Position numbers and translations under genes: made by a program. A stretch of 64,000 nt of DNA from Paragordius varius (Eukaryota; Nematomorpha). The DNA is taken from contig OZ176054.1 in NCBI GenBank assembly GCA_964247055.1, positions 12,214,001-12,278,000 on the forward strand, in the 5' to 3' direction. Under the pieces are notes generated by a model, which was not told the DNA's origin, made no database searches, and saw only the letters and a program-made list of their open reading frames with translations. This document shows positions 20,780-32,995 of the stretch, one piece after another (positions within the stretch are counted from its first letter, which is position 1; every line of letters starts with the position of its first letter).

Positions 20780-22638
20780 ATGCGATATGTTTTAAATCGT
20801 ATCCTACGAAGATGTATAAGATTTTTATGCTTGAGAAAAAAATATATCAGTTATCTCATATTCCTAGTCTTAATGACTCAAATCTTTCTCAATATTCAGA
20901 TAGGAGAGAATAACCACAAAGATAATGGGAGAAAGGTAAGTACAGTATTTTCTATATAATTACAAATTTTTATTTTTCAAGTTCAATTTGCTATTTTTTC
21001 ATTCATTTTTATAAAAGTTTCCCGACGCTATTGTCCCAGTAACAGCACCACCAATCCCTGAAAATTTAACGTTTTGTCCGAAATTTCCTTCTGAGTTTCG
21101 AGATGCCTTAAATAGGGCAAAATCCATCACATGTAAACAACAAATTATTGACGTGGGTTGTAAATATATATCCCGACACATTTATTCCCAAACACTTTAT
21201 TCAACTTGCCCGTTAATGAGTAAAAAAATAATTCCTCATTTTAATACCAATTTGATAAAAACTTTACGATTTTCTTATTTTTTGTTTCAGATAAACCCAA
21301 AATATTGGGGTGTTTCGCCGAAGCAGGATTTAGCCCAGATTACTCTGAAAGCCAAAATATGGATGATTTAACACATGAACGATGTATCAACTTTTGTTTC
21401 AATAGACGTAATATTTTTTTTAAAAGATTTATTTTTTAAGAAAATATAATTTAAATTATATTTTGACCATAAATTGGAAGGTCATGTGGTTAATAATACC
21501 AATATATTTATGTAATTTATAGCAATCGTTTTTGTTTTTTTCGACGAACAAATTGTTTAGTTAGTTCGGTTACGTTTTTTAATCAATGGTTTTTTTTGAC
21601 TACTTTAATAAAGTGTAAAATATATTCTAATTTTTTACTGAATATATAAATATATAACCATAAAAAATTGGGAAAATTGTTAAAGAATATCTACTTGATT
21701 AACTTGAAAATAAACGAACAAAATAGAATGTTTAGACCATGATACTGTTTTAAAACTTTACAGTTTTTTTTATCAATGGTTTACATAACATATATATTTA
21801 TACAAAATATATTGGCTACATAAAATAACACTTTTATTTAATCGTACCAGCCTTTTTTCGCAAAAACTCTCATTAGTATAAACAAACCTTTCTTCGTTAA
21901 TACGATTATTAACAAACAATAATACATTTTATATCCTATTACTATATTGTTTTGATATTGTGTATATTCCGTAAAAATTAATTATATTATTTTTATAAAA
22001 ATAATTTATTTTTGTTTTTTAATAATAATATTTTTTTGCAGAATTTCGATATGCTCATTGTATGAATGGAAATATTTGTAGATGTGGTATGCGCTATAAC
22101 TCATATGGAGCTATTGTATCGAATCACACCTTAAATGAGACAAGAATGACCTTAAACCCTAAAAAAGTTTAATTTTTACCCTAATAATTTTTAAAATTAT
22201 ATTAAAAAAAATTTTTTTGGAAAATAATAAAATATTGTATTTATAAAATAGGGGGGTTATTTTAAATTTTTTATTGAAATTCTTTTTTATTTTATTTTTT
22301 GATTATCAGAAAAAATTGCCCTACCTTCTTTTTATTTAATTGGCAATAAAAATTGACATAAAAAAACTTTAAATCCTACCAAAAATTACCCTATATTTTA
22401 ATATTTTAAAGAAAATATATTTATTTATATCTTATGAATATCTTAAAAATAAATTACTTTATTTCATGTATTTTTTTTCATTACTTACCTTTTTTTTGAA
22501 AATGTAGAATGTTAAATATGATAATATAAGACATACCAAATGTTTCGATAAAGTTTGCCCAGGAAACTCCGAACAACCTTGTGGGACTGAAAATGCCGCT
22601 GTCACCATTGAAACCGGATTTTTAAGTTTTTTTTTCAT

Positions 22639-22674
<36 letters not shown>

Positions 22675-24242
22675 GTTAATATTTAAATATAATTGATTAT
22701 TGTTTTTTTGTTTTGGTTTATGAGAAATATATTTTAATTACATAAATTTGCCATAATAATCAGATTTCAATTGGCAATATATTAATTTATTAGATGCTGA
22801 TAATGAAAAAATTTACAGTGTTTTTAAATTATTCTCTTATACAAAGGCAATATTTCTGGTGTTAATGTAATTTGTTTTTTGAAAGCAACTATAATTTTGG
22901 TTTTATGTTTCACTTTTATTTGGTTAATTGATTACCAATTTTTTATACATATTTGCTCACGTACATTTTAATAAGATTTTTCCTGTATTTACCATATACA
23001 GTATGCAGGCATTTTAATGGTTGCTTATTTCACGTACTATAGTAGGGGGCAATTCGCAACACAGGAATGTATGGTAAAAAGAAAGAAATAATTTTTTATT
23101 CAACATTTTATTCTTTTTTCCATACACTACTGTGTGTTGCAAATTGCCCCCTACTATAGTGTAATACAAGTAACCAGTAAAATCCATACTGTAAATAACC
23201 CCAATAATCAAAAAACATACTGTATAATATATTCTAATTCTGAAACAAAATATTTTTATCATATATACCATTTACAATATAAATTCACCGTTGAACAATT
23301 TACCCTAAAAATTAACTATGTGTTTTCGGGTTAATGTAACTTATTATCTATATGAAATATATCTCTATGGCTTAGTTTATTATATTTTAACTATTCTTTT
23401 AATTTTAAGCAAAATTTTATTTTTTATAAATATAAAAAAATATAGTTAATTTTCAATCTTAACGAAAACACATAATTTATTATTTTAGGGTAAACTTGAA
23501 TTCAACGGTGAATTTGAACTGTAAATGGGATATATATACATTTACACTTTAAGTTCACCTTAAAAGAATTTAAATTCATGAAAATTTAAATTCACGCTCG
23601 AACAATTCAAATTCACCCTAAAAGAATTGTGTTTTTTAAGAAATTACCTATATTTTTTTATATTTAAAAAAAAAGATAAAATTACGTTCAAAGTTAATGT
23701 TATACTGAAAAAATAAAAAACTATGCCATAAGAATATTATTTTATATTAATAATGAGTTATATTAGCTCGAAAACACATAAATTATTTTTAGAGTGAATT
23801 TGAATTGTTTAAGGGTAAACTTGAATTGTTCAAGGGTAAACTTGAATTGTTTGAGGGTGAATTTGAATTGTTCAAGGGTAAACTTAAATTGTTCAAGGGA
23901 AAAGCTGAATTATAAATGGTATATATATATATATATATATATAGATAAAGGACAAATGAGTTTCCACAAGCTAATTAGCAAACATAATAATATGGAAAAA
24001 ATGGATATAGGACCACAAATTCGAATAGTTTTTGTTTTTATACTTAATGGAAGAGCTGATAGACAAGTAGTACGTCAAATTAAAGCAATGTACAGTCCTA
24101 GGCATTACTATTTAATACACGTGGATGCGGTAATTATTTTACATATGTGTCTGGTTTTTGGATTAATATTTCTAATTGTTTTCGTGGAATTTTATATTTC
24201 TTTTTTACGGTTCTGTGCCTTTTTCTGCCCAAAAAAAGAGAT

Positions 24243-24273
<31 letters not shown>

Positions 24274-26332
24274 TTTTAGTAATCCGGACAAAAAAGGCTA
24301 AATTTTTCTAAAAAAAAGGAAAATTTATTCCTTTTAAAATTTAATTCTTTTTGGAATTAAGACAGTACTTTTTTAATATACCCTTAGAGACGTCAATATT
24401 TGTATCAAAGATTGATAGATGGTTTAAACCCCTTACCTCCTAACATACGTTTCACACCACAAAGGTTTAATAACATTTTTTTGTGACAAAAATAATGTTT
24501 TTCAATAAATAAGCACATTTTTTTACATTACTACGTGTATATTAGTGAATAAAAATTAAAAGACAAAACATTTTTTTAATTTTCATTTAGATTTATTCAT
24601 TAATTAATTTATCATTTATTTTATTTTCTTTCGTTACCATTTAGATTATTTAAATTATTTAAAATAACCAAATTTGCTAGGCGTAGAAACAAAACATAAA
24701 ACATAATATAATTTTTATGATTCAATATTCTAAGTTTTTTCATTTGTCGTTCGATGATAGATTTAAACCTATATGGGGTGGGACCTCTTTGCTCGAGGTT
24801 ATACTATATTGCCTTAATTTATTGCTTTATGAAGACGCGTATCTTTCAACACAATGGCGATGGGATTATTTCATAAATTTGAGTGAAAGTGATTTATTAA
24901 TTAGGTAAAATATTTATGGTTAGTTTTTATTTAAAACACTTTTTAAAATTACTCATTATTTTTAAAAGAAAGTTATAGATTTAATGGAAACGATACTTAA
25001 AAATTATAGCAGTTCAATAAAATTAACACGTTATATAAACTTTGGAATTTAAATTAAAAAAACTTTACATATTTCTCCATTCTAATCATATACAAAGTCT
25101 GGACTGAATAAACATTTTTCGGTTTTATACATTTTGTTTGACTACATAAAATTTTATATAACACATGTGACAAATATTTTTGTATTATTAGGCCCCTTGA
25201 AGCCTTATCTCAACTTTTAACGCGACACAATGGAACCAATTTCCTTAAAGCTCATCAAGAGTCAGATTCATCAAGGTTGTCAAATTCAAAACATATTTTA
25301 AATACATTTAAGTTGGTAAAATTAAAAGATAGATAGATATCCGGTAAATTTTGTAAGTTTTGAACAGATTTATTCCTAGCTTTATATAAAAATATTACTT
25401 AAAAATTATAAAGCAAAAACTAAAATATACCTTTTTTCTGGCTGAAAAATACAAAATTATAAGCGAAATCTGTCAAAAAAATGAAAGTTTTTTTCTTCTT
25501 CTATTAACACACCAAAACGGTTGTTTTTTAATACATTAGTTTAATACCATCCAAAATTGTTTAGGTGAATATATATTAATATATTCTGTTTATAATTTAA
25601 ATTCACCCTAAAAAATAAATTATTTGTTTTTGGGCTAATAGAACTCATCACTAATAAGAAATATATTTTTACGACATAGTTTATTATTTTTTCCGCATTA
25701 TATTAATTTTTTAACTTAATTTTATTTTTTTAAAAATATATGAAAATATAGACAATTTTTCATCTTAAAAAATCACATAATATATTTTAGGGTGAATTTG
25801 AATTGTTCAAGGGTGAATTTAAACTGTAAATGGTATATTTTGTTAACAATTAATTGTTTTATACTCTGTTACTATAATTTTATCGATAACTAGAAAATAA
25901 TAAAAAATTTATTAATTGATTCATGCAATTTACTAATATTCTTTTCCCGTTTATGGCGCATTTTTCCTAATTTTTAAATGACAAGAGACAAAATATTATG
26001 TGTGTGGTAATGAGAATTTGATCTATCACACTTTATGTTTTTTTTCATAAATATACCCTTAAACAATTCAAATTCTCCCTTGAACATAATTCAAATTCAC
26101 CCTTAAACATAATTCAAATTCATTCAATAAAATATTTTAAGATTAAAAATTGCCTCTATTTTTATATATGTTAAAAAATAAAAGTTTTGATAAAATAATA
26201 CTGAAAAAATAATAAACTATGCCATGAAGATATTATATTTCATATTAATAATGAGTTACATTAGTTTGAAAACAGATAATTTATCTTTAGGGTGAATAAG
26301 ATTTTGTTTAAGGGTGAAGTTGAACTGTAAAT

Positions 26333-26373
<41 letters not shown>

Positions 26374-29150
26374 GAACTCAAAAATAAAAAATTAATATAT
26401 ATCCATCCAAAATTATACATTTTTCTTTATATGTGTACTTACTAGCTGGCTTTTCACCACCCTTCATAATTTTTTTTTATGATAAATATTTTTTATTTCC
26501 GCGTGTTAGATTCATTGAAAAACAGGGTATTGAATACTTGTTTCATGAATGCGATGACCATTTATGGAGACTTGGAAAAAAACAGCTGATCTCGGGCATA
26601 GCCTTTGATGGTGCCTCAGATTGGCTCATTTTAACGCGGGAATTTAGTCGATTCCTTACGGCTGATGGGTTGAGTCGAAACCCATTTCGGTTATTACATT
26701 TTTTTTTACATTTTTTTGAATTTTTTTGGGATTATTTATCAATTTAAACTCGCTTAATTTTTTTTTGTAATGAGTTTTTTTTTTCACATAAAAACTTGTT
26801 GCAATACTTTAATTAACTCATGCCATGCTTCAGATTGGCTCATTTTAACGCGGGAATTTAGTCGGTTCCTTACGGCTGATGGGTTGAGTCGAAACCCATT
26901 TCGGTTATTACATTTTTTTGAATTTATTTGTAATGAGTTTTTTTTTTGTTTCATAAAAATCTCTTTTGTGCAATAATTTAATTAACTCATGCCATTGATT
27001 AGATACTAATAATATTCTGATTCTCCTAAATTAAAACTTACTGTTTGCGTCATTTAGCAATTTTATAGGGAAGAGGTGATTGTACAATTCTAAAAATATA
27101 TATTTTATCATAATTCCCCTTTTTATATAATATCTGCTAATTTTTTTTAGATAAAACATCATACGCGCGCAATATTAAAATTTATTGTTTTCTCCTATAT
27201 ATATAATAAAATAATTAGTTTAAATAAAAATTTCTTTTTTTCACAGATATCCAATTGAACGTTTAAATGTTAGCTTAAATCCACAATTCGTAAAGGAACG
27301 CAAGACTGAGTTTAGTATGGGCGATTTGGATATTGTGCAAAATTTAAAGCTGTTTTATTTTCAATCTCTATTACCTGCTGAAGTAATTTTTTCAACAAAA
27401 GTTTTCGATCTAAAAAATTATAATGGTTTTTTATGGTCCTTTAATTATGTTTTAAAAAACGAATAATGCCGCTTTGCGTTTTACATAAATATACTTTTTT
27501 ATATCAAAATGATATTTATATAAACTTAATTTGTCATATATTCTGACATTTTAAATCATTACGCAGCACGATTATTTTCAGCATACTATATTGTCTCTGA
27601 TTTTATCAATTTATATATACATCGACAATATTATATACTTTGATTTGTAATATCAACAAAAATATATCTTATTTATTATTATTAAGTCAAGATTATATAT
27701 ATATATATAAAACAGAACCTTTACTTAAAGCGTTAGTATATAAAAATTATCCAAGGTTTGAAATATTTTTTCCTTTTTCCTAACCTGATATCTAAAAAAC
27801 ATTTATCTTATATTCAAATACAGTAAAAATTGTTAAAAACAAAGGCAAAACATACAAAAATTATTATTATTAAGTCAAGATCATATATATATATATATAT
27901 AACAGAACCTTTATTTAAATCAATAGTATAATAATCAAGGATTGTTAAAAAAAATTTTTCCTAACCCGATATATATAAAAACATTATCTTGGATTCAAAT
28001 ACGTTATAAATTGTTAAAGACAAAGAGAGAAATACAAAAATTATTATTATTAAGTAAAGATTATATATACATATAAAACAGAACCTTTATTTAAAGCTTT
28101 ATCCATTTGTACTTCAAGAGTGTCCTTGAACATTTCAAGTTGGTCCTTGAACATTTCAAGTTGATTTTTGAACAGTTCAAGTTGGTCCTTGAACAGTTCA
28201 AGTTGGTCCTTGGTCAATTCAAGTTGGTCCTTGAACAATTTAAGTTGGTCCTTGAACATTTCAAGTTGGTCCTTTAAATTTTTAAATTTTGATTTAACCA
28301 TAATTTTTGCATTTATTTTTTTATTTTATTATTTATTAACCTAATTTTCTGTATTTATTATATATTTATTCATTTAAAAATAAAAAATTTTATTCACACT
28401 ATTTTTTTTCAACTGAACAAAATTATTAACTTTTAAATGTTTTTAATGAAAAATTGTAATTAATGACCCAGAAAACTTATTCAATTTTTCATTTCGTGTT
28501 AAAATCTTATAAATATCCAAAATTTTAAAAAATTAATAAAGATATACGGTTTCTCAAAGATTAAAAGTTGATATCGATTTGAAATTAATGTTAAATAATA
28601 GAAAATAGGTTAAAACAATAAAATATATGTATTATTTACGATTTGATTGATAAAAGTTAAAAACAAATCTTAACTGGGTCAAAGGACCCAGTTAAAATAT
28701 TCAAGGAACAACTTGGACTTTTTAAGAACCAACTTGAACTGTTCAAGGACCAAGTTGAAATGTTCAAGGACCAACTTGAAGTGTTCAAGGACACTCTTGA
28801 AGTGCAAATGATATATATATATATATAATTCAAGGCTTAAAATAATTTTTTCCTTTTTCCTTACCCGATATCTAAAAAACTATCTTGAATTCAAATACGT
28901 TATAAATTGTTAAATAGACAAAGACAAAACATACAAAAAATTTTTTTTATTAAAAACACAAATTTTTATCTTAATTGATCACACCTTAATATATCCTATT
29001 ATCTATCGTTTTGGGTTGTGAAATAAAAAGTATCATGTAAAATTAGTATTTCCACTTTGTTTTTATGTATTATACCCTTAAATTTTATCTTATTAAATAA
29101 TCTATCAACACAACACTGTTTAAACAGGAACTATATTTTATATATATGAA

Positions 29151-29185
<35 letters not shown>

Positions 29186-31450
29186 CTTTTTCCATACTCT
29201 ACTGTTAAATACAAAATTTTGTCAACAATTTGCGACAACCAATTTACACCATATAAAGTGGCGACGACCCTCGGGCTGTACATGTGAATACAAAAAATTT
29301 GTGGATTGGTGTGGTTGTAGCCCTCATAATTTCCGTATCGGTGATCAGAAACGTCTATTAAAGGTATATGTATAAATATATATTCCATTTACAGTTCAAA
29401 GATTCACCCCCTCGAACAAAATCAAAAATTCACTCTTGAACAATTCAAATTTACCCTTGAAATCAAATTGAAATTTACCCTTGTACAATTCGAATTCACC
29501 CTCTCGAACAAAATCAAAAATTCACCCTTGAACAATTCAAATTCAATAATCTATGTGTTTTCGAACTTATGTAACGCAACATTAATATGAAATATATCTT
29601 TATATGGCATAGTTTATTATTTTTTCAGTATTTTTATAAAATTTATAACAAATTATTTTAAAATATATAAATATAGGTAGTTTTTAAATCTTAACAAACA
29701 TATAATTTATTTGAGGGTGAATTTGAATTATGTTCAAGGGTGAATTTGAATAAATTATAAATATCAACTGTCAATGGTTGTTTTGCTTTTGTGTGAAAAA
29801 ATTCAAGATTGGTGGCATTAAAATATTTGCAGATAAAAAAATGGGGAAAATAATAAAATGTTTGATGTAAAGTGCCGAAAATTTAATTTTTTATTATATA
29901 AATTGTTGTCCAGTAAGTTATATTATGTTAGTTTGTTAAATTTAGAAAAAATTGTATGTAGAAAAAAAATATGGGACCATGCTATTTTAACATCTTTTTT
30001 ATTTAATAAAGGCTACTTAACTGTCTCACATTCCTAATGGATGTTTTAAAGCCATTATATTGGATTAAAACATATTTAAAGATAATTATTCTATTAATGC
30101 ATCCATTTTTTAAATTAAATTTGATGATAATGAACGTATATGTAATATTTATTGGATGAATTAAAAATTTTAAATTGTTGTTTTTTCAATAACCTTTATA
30201 AGGAAATATATAGATATTTTTCAAGAGAATTTTATATAGATTAGTTATTTCGAAAAATTTTATAATTTACTTAATAGTATTGCTACGCGTTTTTGCCTGC
30301 TCATTTTTGTCGTTTGAAAAATGATTTTTCAACTGAAATTTAAATTAATATTTCTTTCGCTGATAAAAAATTATATACGGATGAGTTATGTACGATATTA
30401 TCTTATATATAATTATGTTAAAAATTTAAACATTAAAAAGATGGCCTGAGATGGGAATTAAAGGAGAATTTTTACAATTTAAAACTTTATAATATTTATA
30501 AAATATTTTTATTATACATTATTTGGCTATTAGGAGATTTCTTCGGAAGAATATATTGCACGGAAATTTGAATCTCTCATAGACCAAAATATAGTTAAAG
30601 AGGTTGAAATTCAATTGTTTGGATCGAAATATGCTGGTATATTATTAACAAACTTAATATACCATATACAAATCAAATTCCCCCCCCCCCCCCCCTTGAA
30701 CAATATAAATTCACCCTAAAAATATATTATTATCTTTTCAACACAATTCATTATTAATATGAAATATATTTTTACGACATAGTATATTATTTTTTCCGCA
30801 TTATGTTAAATTTAAACAGAATTTCATATTTTAAAAATGTTAAAAAATAAAGGTAATATTTTTTCTTAAAAATTACATAAAGTGGAATTCAAATTGTTTG
30901 AGGGTGAATTTAATTTTTGGAGTTTTATTTCATGCGTTTTTTAAACATTTTTTGGATAGTTTGAAAGATGATTGATTCATAGAATTTGGATTAATAAGAA
31001 CACACTAAACAACTATTTATTAGTATTTTGGCTATATTTTTTTAAATATATATATACAACGCTTATTTTTAATTTATAATAATACGAGGTAAGTTGAATT
31101 GAATTGATTAAAACATCCTTGGAAGATTTAATTTTAACTGTTTTCGGGGTTTTACTAGATTTAAGTATGCGAAAATTATCGCAAAAGTTCAAATTTTTAG
31201 ATTCAAACCAAGTTATTATGTTGAAAACCTCAAATATAATCAAATCTATTTTGATAAATTTCGTCTTTATGTTTATGTAACGTCAAATTTTTTACCTTTT
31301 ATGCACATATTTGGATATTAATTAAACTTTTGTTTTTAAAAATATAGTTAAAATAAATAAAAATTTATATATATATATATATATATATATAAATTTGGTT
31401 TAGATAATATAGTTGTCTTTTATTAAATAAATATTGTCTGTTATACACAT

Positions 31451-31486
<36 letters not shown>

Positions 31487-32947
31487 TTAAATATTTTTAC
31501 TTTATAGTTTATATTCTAATTTTATTTTTTACGTTTGACAAAGATTATTACTTGTAGTAATCGAAATATTATATTAACCAAATTTATACAAATTTAGCTA
31601 AATTATTGTCTATTATGTATCTACAAATTTATAGATTTGGCATCGATTGATACATTTTGGTTTACCATTTACTCTGCCCTGGGTGATGATGATTTTGATT
31701 CCGATCTTTTCACCGTAGGCGGAAATAGGGTTAAAATGGCGTATGCCAATGTATTTCATCGCATTTTAAATTCAATCACACCAAAATTTTCTAATAAAGA
31801 CCAAAATCAAATGCCAAAATATGTTTCAAAAAGCCAAAGTAAAAGCCTGTCATCTAACTGCGCTATACGCAACCTTGAAACAATAATTATTACTTCTTAT
31901 AATTCATCTATCATTGATACACCAAATATAGTTATTGTGCAACAGGAATTGATTAAAGCCGATATCTTAAAGTAAGTTAGTTTGATTGCGAATTATTTTT
32001 AAATTTTGCGCAGATATAACTAACTTGGCTTTTAAAGTAAATTTGGATAAATCAAATATTTATTTCCACAATTTAAACAAATATTTAACTTTCTTTTGTC
32101 TTTTTATATCTTTTATAAATTATAATCAAAACAGTTATAAAGATGAATATCAGGGCCTAGTACTAACCTATCAAAATTGGTATATTTCACAAACAGCCAA
32201 TGAAACGATGGCCAAAGATTTTATGTTACATACATTGCAAAATGAAAATTGGAAAGATCTAACCACGTCTTCCGTTATAACTGAGAAATTACCCTTCTAT
32301 TTAACCGAACAATTTGTACAGTTTAAACCGTCTTTGCCAATCGACAATAAACTCATTCAAAATTGGGATATATTTAAACGTTTTGAGGTAGGTATGGATC
32401 ATTTTAATTCTTTAAATATTTTTTGAGTTTTTTATATATATACTGTCAAATCAATTGGGCGGAAAATAATTTTTCTAAGTTCACTTTTTTACCTCTTTAT
32501 CATGGATCGTACTGTGGCAAAAAAATATAGGCATAGATGCATTTTTAATTTTTAACCATTAAAATATTATTTTGACAGTTTATTTTTGGAATTCAAATTT
32601 TGAATTATATACATGTCATATTTGAGTGCGCGAAATAAGGGATAGTAATATAAATTAGGACATTTATTTTTGCCTCTCACAACTTAAAAATTGTTTTTTA
32701 TTACATACAAAATTTATTTATATTAGTCGTCGTTTTTCATGCATCTATAATTTAAATTTTTACTGTATATATAATTATTTCTACCATACAGATTGGTGAA
32801 CGTTGTGATTTTAAAGAAAATTTCTTCCGAAATTATGGGCACATGTTATCGACCCAATCTCAATTCCGAATTATGGCTGAATTTAAGGGTCATGCTTCAA
32901 CCCTTTTCCACGGACTTAATAGTAAGTCTTTTTTTCGTAAAAGTTGA

Positions 32948-32995
<48 letters not shown>

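Noticed and set aside
22042-22169. Longer exon 4 of XYLT using the donor near 22169
   Set aside because: Phase also fits, but it adds residues to the WSC domain that the family lacks; the donor at 22116 gives a more usual spacing. Not fully excluded.
28101-28280. CRISPR-like array of short repeats
   Set aside because: Units are contiguous 21-mers without spacers, part of a terminal inverted repeat in an animal intron.
28050-28301. Minus-strand open frame KDQLELFKDQLE, resembling a coiled-coil protein
   Set aside because: It is the left arm of FBL-B read through its 21-bp units; the same units occur mirrored in the right arm and there is no gene context.
32953-32991. YIYIYI-type frames across (TA)n tracts (also 23925, 48160, 50740, 58860)
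   Set aside because: Microsatellite translation; no conservation expected and several continue from intron sequence.
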